This document shows, piece by piece, positions 32,458-42,273 of a stretch of 64,000 nt of DNA. Origin of the DNA: Chloroflexi bacterium bin20 (GTDB lineage: Bacteria; Chloroflexota; Anaerolineae; Aggregatilineales; Phototrophicaceae). The position numbers and the translations under genes were made by a program. Within the stretch, counting starts at the first letter, position 1, and every line of letters begins with the position of its first letter. The notes beneath the pieces were generated by a model. The model did not search any database. It saw only the letters and a list, made by a program, of their open reading frames with translations, and had not been told where the DNA came from. The stretch covers positions 1-64,000 of the forward strand of contig MPMG01000010.1 in the NCBI GenBank assembly GCA_002238485.1, in the 5' to 3' direction.

Positions 32458-33831
32458 ATGAGTTTGCTGGCGATTTCGCCACTGGATGGGCGTTATGCAG
32501 ACAAAGTCGCGCCATTGCGGGATTATCTTTCCGAATGGGCGCTAATCAAGCATCGCGTGCTGGTGCAATTGCGCTGGCTGCGTGCCATGTCGGCACAGCC
32601 CGGAATCACGCATGTACGGGCATTTACGACGGACGAACAGATTTTGCTGTCCAGATTGGAAGCCGATTTTGACCAGGCGACGGCAGAGCGCGTAAAGGCA
32701 ATCGAAGCGCGCACCAATCACGACAGCAAGGCGGTCGAGTATTACCTGCGCGAGCAGCTGGAAGCGACCAGCCTAGCGGATATGGCTGGTTCGCTGCACT
32801 TCGCCTGTACTTCAGACGACATCAACAACCTGGCTTATGCGCTGATGTTTCGCGGCGCGATACGCCAGATCTGGCAGCCAGCTGCGCGTGGATTGCTGGA
32901 TTCGCTAGTCGAGCTGGCGCGGAGCACAGCGACTGTCCCTATGCTGGCGCGGACGCATGGACAAGCAGCCACGCCCACCAGCCTCGGCAAGGAATTCGCG
33001 GTCTTCGTGCATCGGCTGCGGCGGCAGTTGCGGCAAATTGACGTGCAGGAATATCTGGGCAAGTTCAATGGCGCGGTTGGCGCGTACAACGCTCACATCG
33101 CAGCATATCCTGGCGTCGACTGGCTGTCGTTTTCGCGGGAATTTGTGGAGGGGCTGGGCTTGACGCAGAACCCATTGACCACGCAGATCGAAGCGCACGA
33201 CTACCTGGCAGAATTGGCGCAGTCTGTCATGCGATTCAATAGCGTGCTGCTCGATTTATGCCGCGATATGTGGAGCTATATCTCGCTGGCTTACTTCCGC
33301 CAGCAGGTTGTGCCGCGCGAGACGGGCTCTTCGACCATGCCGCACAAGGTCAACCCGATCGACTTTGAAAATGCCGAAGCCAACCTGGGCATCAGCAATG
33401 CGCTCTTCGCGCACCTGGCGGGCAAGCTGCCCATTTCTCGATTGCAGCGTGACCTCAGCGATTCGTCTGCGCTGCGCAATGTTGGCGTGGCAATCTCCCA
33501 CAGCTATCTGGCGCTGATGAGCATGCGCCGCGGCTTGGGCAAGCTTGAAGTCGACAGCGCGGCGCTGGCAGCCGACCTGGACGATGCCTGGCAACTGCTG
33601 GCGGAGGCTGTGCAGACCGTCATGCGCAAGCATCATCTGCCCGAAGCGTATGAACAGCTGAAAGCGCTGACTCGCGGCCAGCAGATCACCCGCGAGAGCC
33701 TGCATGCCTTTATCCATACACTGGCGCTGCCCGACGAGGAAAAGCAAAGCCTGCTGCAAATGACGCCCGCGACCTACCTGGGCTTGGCAGGACAGCTCGT
33801 TGCCCTGGCAGTAGAAGAGGCAGCCGACTGA
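32458..33831 (+). CDS. purB: Adenylosuccinate lyase
   Basis: The 457-residue enzyme cleaves SAICAR and adenylosuccinate in purine synthesis, releasing fumarate. [21 protein letters not shown] is the start typical of the E. coli-type subgroup, [16 protein letters not shown] carries a catalytic His, and the signature [20 protein letters not shown] carries the mobile-loop Ser. Length is normal. The ATG at 32458 follows GAAGGA. A TACAAT box at 32414-32419 may be its -10. The kinase gene follows immediately, its ATG overlapping the purB stop region. Confidence 0.95.
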   Translation: MSLLAISPLDGRYADKVAPLRDYLSEWALIKHRVLVQLRWLRAMSAQPGITHVRAFTTDEQILLSRLEADFDQATAERVKAIEARTNHDSKAVEYYLREQLEATSLADMAGSLHFACTSDDINNLAYALMFRGAIRQIWQPAARGLLDSLVELARSTATVPMLARTHGQAATPTSLGKEFAVFVHRLRRQLRQIDVQEYLGKFNGAVGAYNAHIAAYPGVDWLSFSREFVEGLGLTQNPLTTQIEAHDYLAELAQSVMRFNSVLLDLCRDMWSYISLAYFRQQVVPRETGSSTMPHKVNPIDFENAEANLGISNALFAHLAGKLPISRLQRDLSDSSALRNVGVAISHSYLALMSMRRGLGKLEVDSAALAADLDDAWQLLAEAVQTVMRKHHLPEAYEQLKALTRGQQITRESLHAFIHTLALPDEEKQSLLQMTPATYLGLAGQLVALAVEEAAD

Positions 33832-34773
33832 ATGACCGACAAGCCATTTGATATCCTGGTCTTCGCCGATGCCTGCGTCGATTTGATTCTGCGCGATGAC
33901 AATGTCGTGCCACAATTCGGACAGGTCGAAAAGCTGGTGGCCGATTATGAGTTGGTGATGGGCGGCTCGTGCTGCATCTTCGCGGCGCAGGCGGCGAAAC
34001 TGGGGCTGCGAGTCGCTATCTTGGGTCGAGTCGGCGATGACGCGCCGGGGCGACTGATCATCGACGCGCTGGCGGCATCTGGCGTTGATACGCGCTACAT
34101 GTCCGTCCACCCCCGCCTGCGCACTGGCATCACCGTGCATCTGGTGCAGGGACGCGACCGCGCCATGTTGACGCACCTGGGCGCGTTGAACGCCTTGACT
34201 CGCGCGGATATAAGCGACCAGTTGCTTTTGTCGGCCCGTCACCTGCATTATGGCAGCTTGTATCTGCAAAGTGGCTTGCTGCCCGACTGGGTGTCGATCT
34301 TGCGGCGCGCCAAGCAGCTGGGCTTGACGACTTCGCTGGATACCAACTGGGATCCCAATGAAGTGTGGGATTATGACCTGTCGAGCGGGCTGCGCTATGT
34401 CGATGTGCTGCTGCCCAACGAACAAGAGGCGCAGCACCTCAGCGGTCAGTCGGATTTCGGGGCGGCCGTCGAGTGTCTGCGCGCGCAGGCGCCACTGCTG
34501 GTTATAAAGCGCGATCTGCAGGGGGCGGTCGTCTGGCAGGCTGAGCGCGAGATCGTGCACAGTGTCGAGCCGGCTCCGCCAGGTGGAGATGGCATCGGCG
34601 CGGGCGACAGCTTCGACGCCGGCTTTCTGGCTGGCTGGCTAGGCGCCATGCCACTTGAGACTTGCCTGGCAATCGGCTGTCAATGTGGACGTGGAGCAGC
34701 CAGCGCGGTCGGTGGCACGCGGGGTCAGCCAAGACTGGGCGATTTGCCGGCGCTTCAGCCTTCGCCGTTGTAA
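33832..34773 (+). CDS. PfkB-family carbohydrate/nucleoside kinase
   Basis: A 313-residue ribokinase-fold enzyme. The N-terminal glycine motif [15 protein letters not shown], the GRVGDDAPG segment and the C-terminal PfkB signature [19 protein letters not shown] (catalytic Asp) are all present. Substrate is likely a sugar or nucleoside. It begins directly after purB (stop TGA and start ATG overlap as TGAATG), so it is co-transcribed. Its end overlaps the convergent UDP-glucose dehydrogenase gene by 19 bp. Confidence 0.9.
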   Translation: MTDKPFDILVFADACVDLILRDDNVVPQFGQVEKLVADYELVMGGSCCIFAAQAAKLGLRVAILGRVGDDAPGRLIIDALAASGVDTRYMSVHPRLRTGITVHLVQGRDRAMLTHLGALNALTRADISDQLLLSARHLHYGSLYLQSGLLPDWVSILRRAKQLGLTTSLDTNWDPNEVWDYDLSSGLRYVDVLLPNEQEAQHLSGQSDFGAAVECLRAQAPLLVIKRDLQGAVVWQAEREIVHSVEPAPPGGDGIGAGDSFDAGFLAGWLGAMPLETCLAIGCQCGRGAASAVGGTRGQPRLGDLPALQPSPL

Positions 34774-36068
34774 CCCCTGCCCACGCCGCGATAGGCAAAT
34801 CCCAACTTGCGCAGCTCGGCTGGGTTATACATGTTGCGACCGTCTATCACGATTGCCTGTGCCATAGACGAATGGATGCGCCGCATATCCAGGTGCTTGA
34901 ATTCGTTCCAGGGCGTCAGCACCAGCAGCGCATCCGAGCCATCGGCTGCATCGTAGGGGCTTTGGCAAAGCTGGATGCCCGGCAGGTCGCGGCTGGCATT
35001 TTCCATGGCGACCGGGTCATAGGCTTTCACCAAAGCGCCTTGATTCAACAACGAGCGCGCCACTGTCAGCGAAGGCGATTCGCGCGTGTCGTCTGTGTTT
35101 TGCTTGAATGCCAGGCCCAGGATGGCCAGCGTGCGCCCGTTGACGCTGCCGCCCAGCATTTCGCGCGCCTTCAACGTGATCTGCCGGCGCTGGAAGGCGT
35201 TGATCTCCATGACCGCGTTGAGCAGCTGCGGGTGCATGCCGTGCGTCTGCGCCATATTCGCCAGCGCTTTGACATCTTTGGGGAAGCAACTGCCGCCGAA
35301 GCCGATGCCCGCTTCTAGGAAGTGCGGACCGATGCGCTTGTCAAAGCCCATGCCCCGCGCCACCTCGGTCACATCCGCGCCCAGTTGCTCGCAGATGATG
35401 CTGATCTCGTTGATAAAGCTGATGCGCGTTGCTAAAAAGGCATTGGATGCGTATTTGATCATCTCGGCAGTGCGCAGGTCGGTGATGACCACTGGCGCAT
35501 TAACCGGCGTGTACAACTCGGCAACCGACTCGGCTGCTGCGCGGTCAGTGGAACCCAGCACAGTGCGGTCTGGCTGCAAAAAGTCGGCGATTGCCGATCC
35601 CTCGCGCAAGAATTCCGGGCAAGAAACCACAGAAAAGTCGATTGGCTGCGGCTGCTTGCTGGTGATGATTTCGCGCGTCCAGTCACCAGTGCCTACCGGG
35701 ACGGTCGATTTGTTGATGACGATCAGCGGATGCCTCATCGTCTCGGCGATGGTCTGGGCGGCGGCGCGCACATACTGCAAATCGGCCTCGCCATCAACGC
35801 CAGACGGCGTGCCCACACATATGAAGACGAACTCGGCATTTTCAAGCGCTTCGGCATAACAAGTGCTGAAGTGCATGCGCTGGGCGGCGCTGTTTCGCTG
35901 CACCAATTCTGCCAAGCCCGGTTCATAAATCGGCATGTTGCCCGCCAGCAGCATTTCGATCTTGCGCTCGTCAATATCCACCAGGCTGACTTCGTTGCCC
36001 AGATCGGCAAAACAGGCGCCAGTAACCAAGCCGACATAACCGCTGCCCACCACACACAATTTTCTCAT
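34755..36068 (-). CDS. ugd: UDP-glucose 6-dehydrogenase
   Basis: A 437-residue enzyme that oxidises UDP-glucose twice to UDP-glucuronate, a precursor of surface polysaccharides. [19 protein letters not shown] is the NAD-binding start, FICVGTP and [10 protein letters not shown] are family blocks, and [16 protein letters not shown] holds the catalytic Cys. [13 protein letters not shown] in the C-terminal domain is typical. Full length. A UDP-N-acetyl-mannosamine dehydrogenase is less likely from these blocks. Confidence 0.94.
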   Translation of the reverse strand: MRKLCVVGSGYVGLVTGACFADLGNEVSLVDIDERKIEMLLAGNMPIYEPGLAELVQRNSAAQRMHFSTCYAEALENAEFVFICVGTPSGVDGEADLQYVRAAAQTIAETMRHPLIVINKSTVPVGTGDWTREIITSKQPQPIDFSVVSCPEFLREGSAIADFLQPDRTVLGSTDRAAAESVAELYTPVNAPVVITDLRTAEMIKYASNAFLATRISFINEISIICEQLGADVTEVARGMGFDKRIGPHFLEAGIGFGGSCFPKDVKALANMAQTHGMHPQLLNAVMEINAFQRRQITLKAREMLGGSVNGRTLAILGLAFKQNTDDTRESPSLTVARSLLNQGALVKAYDPVAMENASRDLPGIQLCQSPYDAADGSDALLVLTPWNEFKHLDMRRIHSSMAQAIVIDGRNMYNPAELRKLGFAYRGVGRGYNGEG

Positions 36069-36259
36069 GTTCGCTTCCCGTTTGTCTCAACCACGATTGT
36101 TTACACAGCCGCCAGCAAGATTCCTGTCTGCTCAACCAGCATTGTACCTGTATAGCGCCAGAGGGACACAGAGGCGATTGGGTATGTCGCTATGCCCGCG
36201 CGCAGCCCGATGTGGTAAAAATAGCGCTTGCAGAGACCACCGTTATTGAGGCAATCACC

Positions 36260-38065
36260 ATGTCGCAGCAGCTGGATGCACAGACCCAAGCCAACTTGCT
36301 TCGCGCGCATAGCAAAGATGGCGTGCCCCAAGACCAGCGCAAGGTGCCATATCGCAACATCCGCGATGTGCTGGCGATGCACAGCAAGACTTCGCCGCGC
36401 AAGCCTTTCCTCATCTTCTATGACCAAGACGGCGCGCGCAGCGAGCAGACCTATGCTGGCTTCACCGCGCGCGTGCATCAAGCCGCCAACTTTCTCTACG
36501 AAGACCTGGGCCTGCGGCGGGGCGACCGCGTCGCCACAATCTCGCATAATCACAGCGACAGCGTCATCATATATTTCGCCTGCTGGGTGATTGGCGCGGC
36601 TGTCGCGCCCCAAAATGTCGCCGAAGACGATCGGCGCATCGCCTTCATCCTGCGTAACAGCGAGGCGAAAATCTGCCTGGCGCGGACGGAATATATGCAG
36701 CGCGCCGAGCGCATAATCAGCGGCGAAGATGGCTTCGGAGGCGCCCCCAATATCCAGCAGATTGTGCAGGTCGGTGGCGAAGCAAGGGGCGAGAGAATCC
36801 ACTTTCAAGAGGCGCTGCGCAACCGACCGACCACCTACCTGGGTGATGACTCGGGCGCGAAAGCGGGCGACCTGCCACTAGGTGAAGGCGGCGAAGCCAC
36901 AGCTAGGCTGGATGACGAGGCGCTGCTGGTCTATACCAGTGGCACGACCGGCACGCCCAAAGGGGTCATCTTGTCGCAGTACAACCTGCTGGTGGACGCG
37001 CAGGGCATCGCCCAGTGGCAAGCGATCACCGGCAACCAACGTACCATGTGCGTGCTGCCCATCCACCATGTCAACGGTATTGTCGTGACGATCATGGCGC
37101 CCTTGTCTGTTGGCGGCTCGACCGTGCTCAACAGCCGCTTCAGCGCCAGCCGCTTTTGGGAGCGCATCGTGCGCGAGGGCGTCAATGTGGTCAGCGTCGT
37201 GCCGACTTTGCTGCAGTTTCTCATTGAATACGGCCGCGAACAGCAGGCGGCCGGCGACACCATCTTTGGCGCGGGCATCAGCCGCCGCGACCTGAGGCAC
37301 TTTCGCCACTTTATCTGTGGCGCGGGCACGCTGTCTGTGGCGCTGGCGAAAGAATTCAGCCAGCTCTTTGCTTTCACGATTCTGCATGGCTATGGCTTGA
37401 GCGAATCGACCTGTTATTCTTGCTTTTTGCCCATCAACTTGTCCTGGAGCGCCCATCAACGCTGGCTGCTTGCGCACGGCTATCCCAGCATCGGCTGTCC
37501 GATCGAGCCAAACGAGATGGCGATATTCTCCGCCGATGGCAGTGGCGAGCAGTTGGACGCAGGCGAACGCGGCGAAATCTGCATCCGCGGACACAATGTC
37601 ATGCAAGGCTATTTCAAGCGCGCCGATGCCAATGCTGAGACATTCAAGTTCGGCTGGTTTCGCAGCGGGGATGAAGGCTTCTACCTGAACGGCGAAGGTG
37701 GACGGCAATTTTTTTTCATCACCGGGCGCATCAAGGAGCTGATTAACCGCGGCGGCGTCAAGTTCAGCCCCTTTGATATCGAGGAGGCGCTGCTGGCTAT
37801 CGACGGTGTGAAAGTGGGCTTGGCGATCGCTTTCCCCAATGTCTATTATGGTGAAGAGGTCGGCGCCTACATCGTGCCAGAAGCCGATTCGCAACTGACA
37901 GCCGAAGACATTCTCGCCGCTTGCCGTGCCCAGATGCCATTTGAAAAGTCGCCCAAAGCGGTCGTCTTCGGCAGCGAAATCCCCGTTACTTCAACGGGAA
38001 AATATCAGCGCCTGAAGCTGCAAGGGCTTTTTGCGGAGTGGGAACGACTGCAGTTTCGGCGCTGA
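36260..38065 (+). CDS. AMP-binding acyl-CoA synthetase/ligase
   Basis: A 601-residue adenylate-forming enzyme that activates a carboxylic acid with ATP and CoA. LLVYTSGTTGTPKGVILSQ is the P-loop motif, HGYGLSEST the A5 motif, FRSGDEGFYLN the A7/A8 Asp region, GRIKELINRGGVKFSPFDIE the hinge and PVTSTGKYQR holds the catalytic Lys. An insertion of about 50 residues after DGFGGAPN precedes the P-loop. Start MSQQLDAQTQ at 36260 follows GAGG. The 3' end overlaps the convergent metal ATPase gene by 80 bp. Substrate unknown. Confidence 0.9.
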   Translation: MSQQLDAQTQANLLRAHSKDGVPQDQRKVPYRNIRDVLAMHSKTSPRKPFLIFYDQDGARSEQTYAGFTARVHQAANFLYEDLGLRRGDRVATISHNHSDSVIIYFACWVIGAAVAPQNVAEDDRRIAFILRNSEAKICLARTEYMQRAERIISGEDGFGGAPNIQQIVQVGGEARGERIHFQEALRNRPTTYLGDDSGAKAGDLPLGEGGEATARLDDEALLVYTSGTTGTPKGVILSQYNLLVDAQGIAQWQAITGNQRTMCVLPIHHVNGIVVTIMAPLSVGGSTVLNSRFSASRFWERIVREGVNVVSVVPTLLQFLIEYGREQQAAGDTIFGAGISRRDLRHFRHFICGAGTLSVALAKEFSQLFAFTILHGYGLSESTCYSCFLPINLSWSAHQRWLLAHGYPSIGCPIEPNEMAIFSADGSGEQLDAGERGEICIRGHNVMQGYFKRADANAETFKFGWFRSGDEGFYLNGEGGRQFFFITGRIKELINRGGVKFSPFDIEEALLAIDGVKVGLAIAFPNVYYGEEVGAYIVPEADSQLTAEDILAACRAQMPFEKSPKAVVFGSEIPVTSTGKYQRLKLQGLFAEWERLQFRR

Positions 38066-40016
38066 CTTCACTCGCGCGCCGTCGCCGAATTTCGGGCAGG
38101 ATCAACAGGCTAATCAAACCGTTCAGCACGACAATGACAGTGCTGCCTTCGTGCCCCAGAACGCCGACGGGCAGGGGCAGTTGCACGGCGAAGACGCCCA
38201 AAATCAGCAAGGCGATCACCGCCAGCGAGAAGCCGATATTCTGCCAGACGACACGTTTTGCGCGCGCAGCCAGCCGCAGGGCATCGTCCAGGCGCGCCAG
38301 CTTGTCGCCCATCAGCACGACATCCGCTGTCTCCAGGGCGACATCTGCGCCTGCACCACCCATGGCGATGCCGACATTGGCGCGTGCCAGCGCCGGCGCG
38401 TCGTTGATGCCATCGCCAATCATGGCGACCGCGCCATATTCCTCTCGCAACTGCGTTACGATATCGCTCTTGTCTTCTGGCAGCAGCCCGGCATAAACGC
38501 GCTCGATGCCGACTTGCGCGGCGATCGTGTCGGCAACGCGATGGTTGTCGCCTGTCAGCATGACCGCCGCAATGCCACGCGCCCGCAGCTTCCGCAAGAG
38601 TTCTGGGGCTTCGGCGCGGCACGCATCCGCCAACGCGATCAAGCCCATCCACTGCTCATTGCGCAACGCGCCCACGACTGTCTTGCCGGCTGCTTCCAAC
38701 GCTATTTGCGCATTTCGCAAGTCCGCAGGCAGCGAAACCTCCTGGCTAAACAGAGCTATGCGCCCGACCCGCACTTCTTGCCCATGCAGCTGTGCCCGCA
38801 CAAACTTGCCTGGCACGGCTGCAAAGCTCTCTGTTTGCTGCAAAGACATGCCCGCGTTTTCTGCGAAATCAACGATAGCCTTGGCAAGAGGATGCTCAGA
38901 ACGCGCTTCGACAGAGGCAGCGCAGCGCAGCAAATCGTCTTTGTCGATGCCCTCCGCCGCCACAAGATCCGTAAGCACGGGCTTGCCGACGGTGAGCGTG
39001 CCTGTTTTGTCAAGGGCGACTACTTTGATTTCGTTGAGCTCTTCCAGGCTGGTGCCGCCTTTGATGAGTACGCCCCCGCGCGCCGCCGAGGCAATGGCAG
39101 AGATGAAGGCCGATGGCACGCTGATGACCAGGGCGCAGGGCGAAGCCACCGTCATCAGCACCATGGCGCGATAGAAATTGCTATCGAAATCCACCAAGCC
39201 CAAGGCCGGCGGCAAGATGATGATGAGCGCAATGCAGAAGATGATCAGCTTGGCATAGCGCTGCTCAAACCGTTCCAGATAGCGCTCGGTGGGCGCTTTG
39301 CTCTCTTGCGCCTCTTCAACCAGGTTGATGATGCGCGACAACGTGGATTCCGCGGCTTTGCGCTGCGCGCGCACATCCAGGCTGCCCAACGTATTCAAAG
39401 TCCCAGCGAAAACGGACGCGCCGGGCACTTTATCCACAGGGATGGACTCGCCTGTGATGGGGCTTTCGTCCACTGCCGAGCCGCCGCCAATGACCTTGCC
39501 ATCAATAGGGATGCGTTCGCCTGGCTCGATCAACACGGTGTCGCCAACGCGGATTTCGTCGATGCGCAGCTGCCGGACTTCCGATCCTCGCTTGACTTTG
39601 GCGACTTCTGGATAGAGCGTAAAGAGGCTGCGGATGGCGCTGCGGCTGCGACCAATGGCGTAATCCTGCAAGACATTGCTCAACGAGAACAAGAAGAGCA
39701 GGATCGCGCCTTCATGCCATTCGCCGATCAAAGCCGCGCCCAAAGCCGCCAAGATCATCAGCAAATCGACATCAATCTGGCCCTGTCGCAGGCTCGTCAA
39801 GGCTTGGCGCGCTCCATAGTAGCCGCCAGCAGCATAGGAAAGGACATTCAAGGCCAGCAGCAATGTGCCAGGCGCGCCAATCCGCTCGCAGAGCAAGCTC
39901 AACAGGACGGCGCCCAGTGTTAGCAGGACCAATCGCGGCGCCAGCCAAGTCGCGTCGCCCAGCCGCGAAAAGGCAATTTCGCCGCCCACGTTATTCAGTG
40001 CTTTCTTCCTGTTCAT
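37986..40016 (-). CDS. P1B-type heavy-metal ATPase (SPC subgroup, cobalt/ferrous/zinc-like exporter)
   Basis: A 676-residue membrane pump that exports a transition metal using ATP. The phosphorylation motif DKTGTLTVGKP, TGES in the actuator domain, TGDNHRVA and MIGDGINDAPAL are complete. The membrane metal site is ASPCALVIS (SPC) with HEGSTVIVVLNGL near the end, the signature of the P1B-4 group, associated with cobalt or ferrous iron export. No N-terminal metal-binding domain is present. Start MNRKKALNNVGGE at 40016. A strong promoter with a palindrome lies just upstream. Confidence 0.93.
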   Translation of the reverse strand: MNRKKALNNVGGEIAFSRLGDATWLAPRLVLLTLGAVLLSLLCERIGAPGTLLLALNVLSYAAGGYYGARQALTSLRQGQIDVDLLMILAALGAALIGEWHEGAILLFLFSLSNVLQDYAIGRSRSAIRSLFTLYPEVAKVKRGSEVRQLRIDEIRVGDTVLIEPGERIPIDGKVIGGGSAVDESPITGESIPVDKVPGASVFAGTLNTLGSLDVRAQRKAAESTLSRIINLVEEAQESKAPTERYLERFEQRYAKLIIFCIALIIILPPALGLVDFDSNFYRAMVLMTVASPCALVISVPSAFISAIASAARGGVLIKGGTSLEELNEIKVVALDKTGTLTVGKPVLTDLVAAEGIDKDDLLRCAASVEARSEHPLAKAIVDFAENAGMSLQQTESFAAVPGKFVRAQLHGQEVRVGRIALFSQEVSLPADLRNAQIALEAAGKTVVGALRNEQWMGLIALADACRAEAPELLRKLRARGIAAVMLTGDNHRVADTIAAQVGIERVYAGLLPEDKSDIVTQLREEYGAVAMIGDGINDAPALARANVGIAMGGAGADVALETADVVLMGDKLARLDDALRLAARAKRVVWQNIGFSLAVIALLILGVFAVQLPLPVGVLGHEGSTVIVVLNGLISLLILPEIRRRRASEVSAETAVVPTPQKALAASGADIFPLK

Positions 40017-40058
40017 CTTTATCCGCGCAAAACAAGATTCATGCGTAACCATATATTA

Positions 40059-40087
40059 AGTTTAACTGAAGTTAATCCTATTGTCAA
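40059..40087 (-). promoter_or_regulatory. Promoter and palindromic operator of the metal ATPase
   Basis: On the minus strand TTGACA (40082-40087) and TAAACT (40059-40064) are 17 bases apart. The perfect palindrome TTAACT-TC-AGTTAA (40062-40075) covers the -10 and the adjoining spacer, the position for a repressor. The half-site is like that of AdcR-type zinc regulators, but the spacing is larger; the regulator is unknown. Confidence 0.65.
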
Positions 40088-40150
40088 CCGATGATAAAAA
40101 AGGACTTGCCACTGGCAAGCCCTCGGAAATACGCCCAAAGTCATGGGGAT

Positions 40151-40948
40151 TCAAACGATATCTTCGTTGCTGGGGATCTGCCGCAGCGGGCGAATGATGC
40201 CCAAGTGGAAAGCCATGCCCAGCAGCGCGATGGCGATGGCAGACCAGCTGTAGGCGACTGCTTCGACCGACAGTCCCGGCATGACATGCTCGGCGAAGTA
40301 CGCGACGGGGTTGGTGATCGCGCCGCCGCTGGTGGCTGGCGTTTGCAGCACGGCGGGCAAATCCAGAACGATATGCAGCGCCGTCATCAGCGCGATGATC
40401 GACAAGACAATCTGCGTGATTGATTTGCGCGAACGCAGCCGATTGATATCACCCGCGCCAGTCACGCCCAGGAAGATCAGCAGCGCGCCAAAGCCTGTGC
40501 ACACGAGCAGTGAAAGCCAGTCGCCGGCAGCATCGGGGCGGATAAAGAGCGCCAGGAAGCCTATCGTGAAGACGCCGAGAACGATCGACAAGCCGCGCAG
40601 CAGGTGGGGCGCTCGATTGACCAGGTAGAAGAGCAGCGCGCCCAGCAGCGCCGAGCCCAAATAACCCGCCGACATGATCAGCGCTTCCGCTCCATCCCGA
40701 AATAGTAGCGTGTACGCGCCAGCTTCTGAGAGGGTGAAGCTTTCCACCGCGCCGCCACTGATCTGCATGGCGAAAGCGCTGAGGCCGCCATGGATATTGT
40801 TGATGAACATACGCAGCGGGTGCATCACACCAGCCAAAGCCTGATTGTTCCACATCACCACGATCGCCGCGAAGCCCAGCGCCGAGATGATCAAGCTGCG
40901 CTGAACAATCTGACGCCGAACTTTGCGCTCTACAAATGTCCTTAGCAT
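40151..40948 (-). CDS. M50B-like membrane protein with degenerate active site
   Basis: The 265-residue product has about six membrane spans and aligns with the second half of the upstream protein (41020-42084): SAGYLGSALLGALLFYL and RPDAAGDWLSLLV match SAGYLG-type blocks there. The zinc motif HEAGH of the paralogue is replaced by HGGLS here, losing the catalytic Glu and one His, so it cannot be a standard metalloprotease. It may regulate or heterodimerise with the active paralogue. Co-directional, 71 bp after it. Confidence 0.72.
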   Translation of the reverse strand: MLRTFVERKVRRQIVQRSLIISALGFAAIVVMWNNQALAGVMHPLRMFINNIHGGLSAFAMQISGGAVESFTLSEAGAYTLLFRDGAEALIMSAGYLGSALLGALLFYLVNRAPHLLRGLSIVLGVFTIGFLALFIRPDAAGDWLSLLVCTGFGALLIFLGVTGAGDINRLRSRKSITQIVLSIIALMTALHIVLDLPAVLQTPATSGGAITNPVAYFAEHVMPGLSVEAVAYSWSAIAIALLGMAFHLGIIRPLRQIPSNEDIV

Positions 40949-41019
40949 GGCTTTTCTCCTCCTGTCTGTGTATGCGACTATTTTGCTTGGCTATTCTGCC
41001 AGCCCACGCGTCAATTGTC

Positions 41020-42084
41020 TCAGGCAAGCTCGCTGCGCACGGGTTTGAGCAAGCCGAAATACATGGCAGCGCCCATCATGCCCACCGCGATGGCCGCCCA
41101 CAGCAAGGCGACGACAGACGGTGGCAGCAGCGGCGCGACCTTCTGCGAAAAAGCGGCTGCATCATTGACGACGCCCGCATTGCCAATATCCGAGTTGGTA
41201 ACCAGCTGCGCCAGATCAAAGACGGCGTTGAGCCCGGTCAATATCGCCAACGTATTGAGCAAAAAAACATTGATGCTTTGTGGCGCCTGCCAGCCCAAAA
41301 GCACCAGTGCCAGTCCATAGCCCAGTCCCACCACCAGCGCCGTCATGTTGCCACTGGCATCTGGACGGGCAAACAGCACCGTGAGCGCGATGAAGCCGAT
41401 GCCCAGCAGCAGCGACAAGGCGCGGGTCAAGGATGGCGCGCGACTACTGAGCAAGAAGAGCAGCGCCCCAAACAACGCAGCGCCCAGATAGCCGGCCGGC
41501 AAGATGAGCGATGCGCTGCCACCAGCTGTAATCGCATAGCCAGAACCATCGGGCGAAACGGTGAAGCTCTGTATTTGTCCGCCCGTCAGCAGCGCGGCCA
41601 GGGCATGACCGGCTTCGTGCACGAAAGTGACGAAGAGCCGCACCGGATAGGTGACTGCTGTCAGGCTGATTGAGTTGGGACTTGGCGCGCCCTGTGCCAG
41701 CAGATCATCGACTCCGCGGGCATTCCACAGCAGCAGCGCGAAAAGCAGTGACAGCGCCGTGATGAAGAGCGTGCCGCGCTGATCACTGAGCTTCTGCTTC
41801 TGCGCTTCCGCCTGCATCGCCAAGGTCCGATGATTGCGCCAGGCGAAGAAAAGCGACAGCAAGGCAAGTGGCAAGCCCGTGATGACAAAAAGCAGCGAAG
41901 GCTGTATTTCTGGCGGCACATTCAATCCATCGGCGAAGATGGCGATGTCTTCACGCAGTTTTTCGCTCACGCCAGCATCATCCAGCGCGCCCGATGTGAC
42001 AAGCGCGCCGCCTACTACCCAGCCCAGGCTGAGCAGCAATATCAGCACCCAAAACAAGCGGAAGAATTTCTGCACGGCTATCAT
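41020..42084 (-). CDS. Peptidase M50B-like membrane metalloprotease
   Basis: A 354-residue membrane protein with a short N-terminal domain, two spans with a loop, and a C-terminal membrane domain. FVTFVHEAGHALAALLTGGQIQSF carries HExxH and the adjoining glycine-rich turn of M50-type intramembrane proteases; LPAGYLGAALFGALLFLL and ARPDASGN follow, the Asp a possible third zinc ligand. Such proteins cleave within the membrane or are uncharacterised. The degenerate paralogue is encoded directly downstream. Confidence 0.78.
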   Translation of the reverse strand: MIAVQKFFRLFWVLILLLSLGWVVGGALVTSGALDDAGVSEKLREDIAIFADGLNVPPEIQPSLLFVITGLPLALLSLFFAWRNHRTLAMQAEAQKQKLSDQRGTLFITALSLLFALLLWNARGVDDLLAQGAPSPNSISLTAVTYPVRLFVTFVHEAGHALAALLTGGQIQSFTVSPDGSGYAITAGGSASLILPAGYLGAALFGALLFLLSSRAPSLTRALSLLLGIGFIALTVLFARPDASGNMTALVVGLGYGLALVLLGWQAPQSINVFLLNTLAILTGLNAVFDLAQLVTNSDIGNAGVVNDAAAFSQKVAPLLPPSVVALLWAAIAVGMMGAAMYFGLLKPVRSELA

Positions 42085-42273
42085 TCTCCGTTTCGGCGGG
42101 CCTGGTTGCCGCTGTCAACGCCGACATTGCCCGGCGCGTCCCCAAACAGGCTCTTCGCTCTTATCTCAGTATACGAAAAAGTGGTTGCCCAAGCTTCAGC
42201 ATTCGTAAAATCTTTGTAATTTACTACACTTGTATCATAACTTGAGCGGAAAAGAGACCGGGAGTGAGACAGT

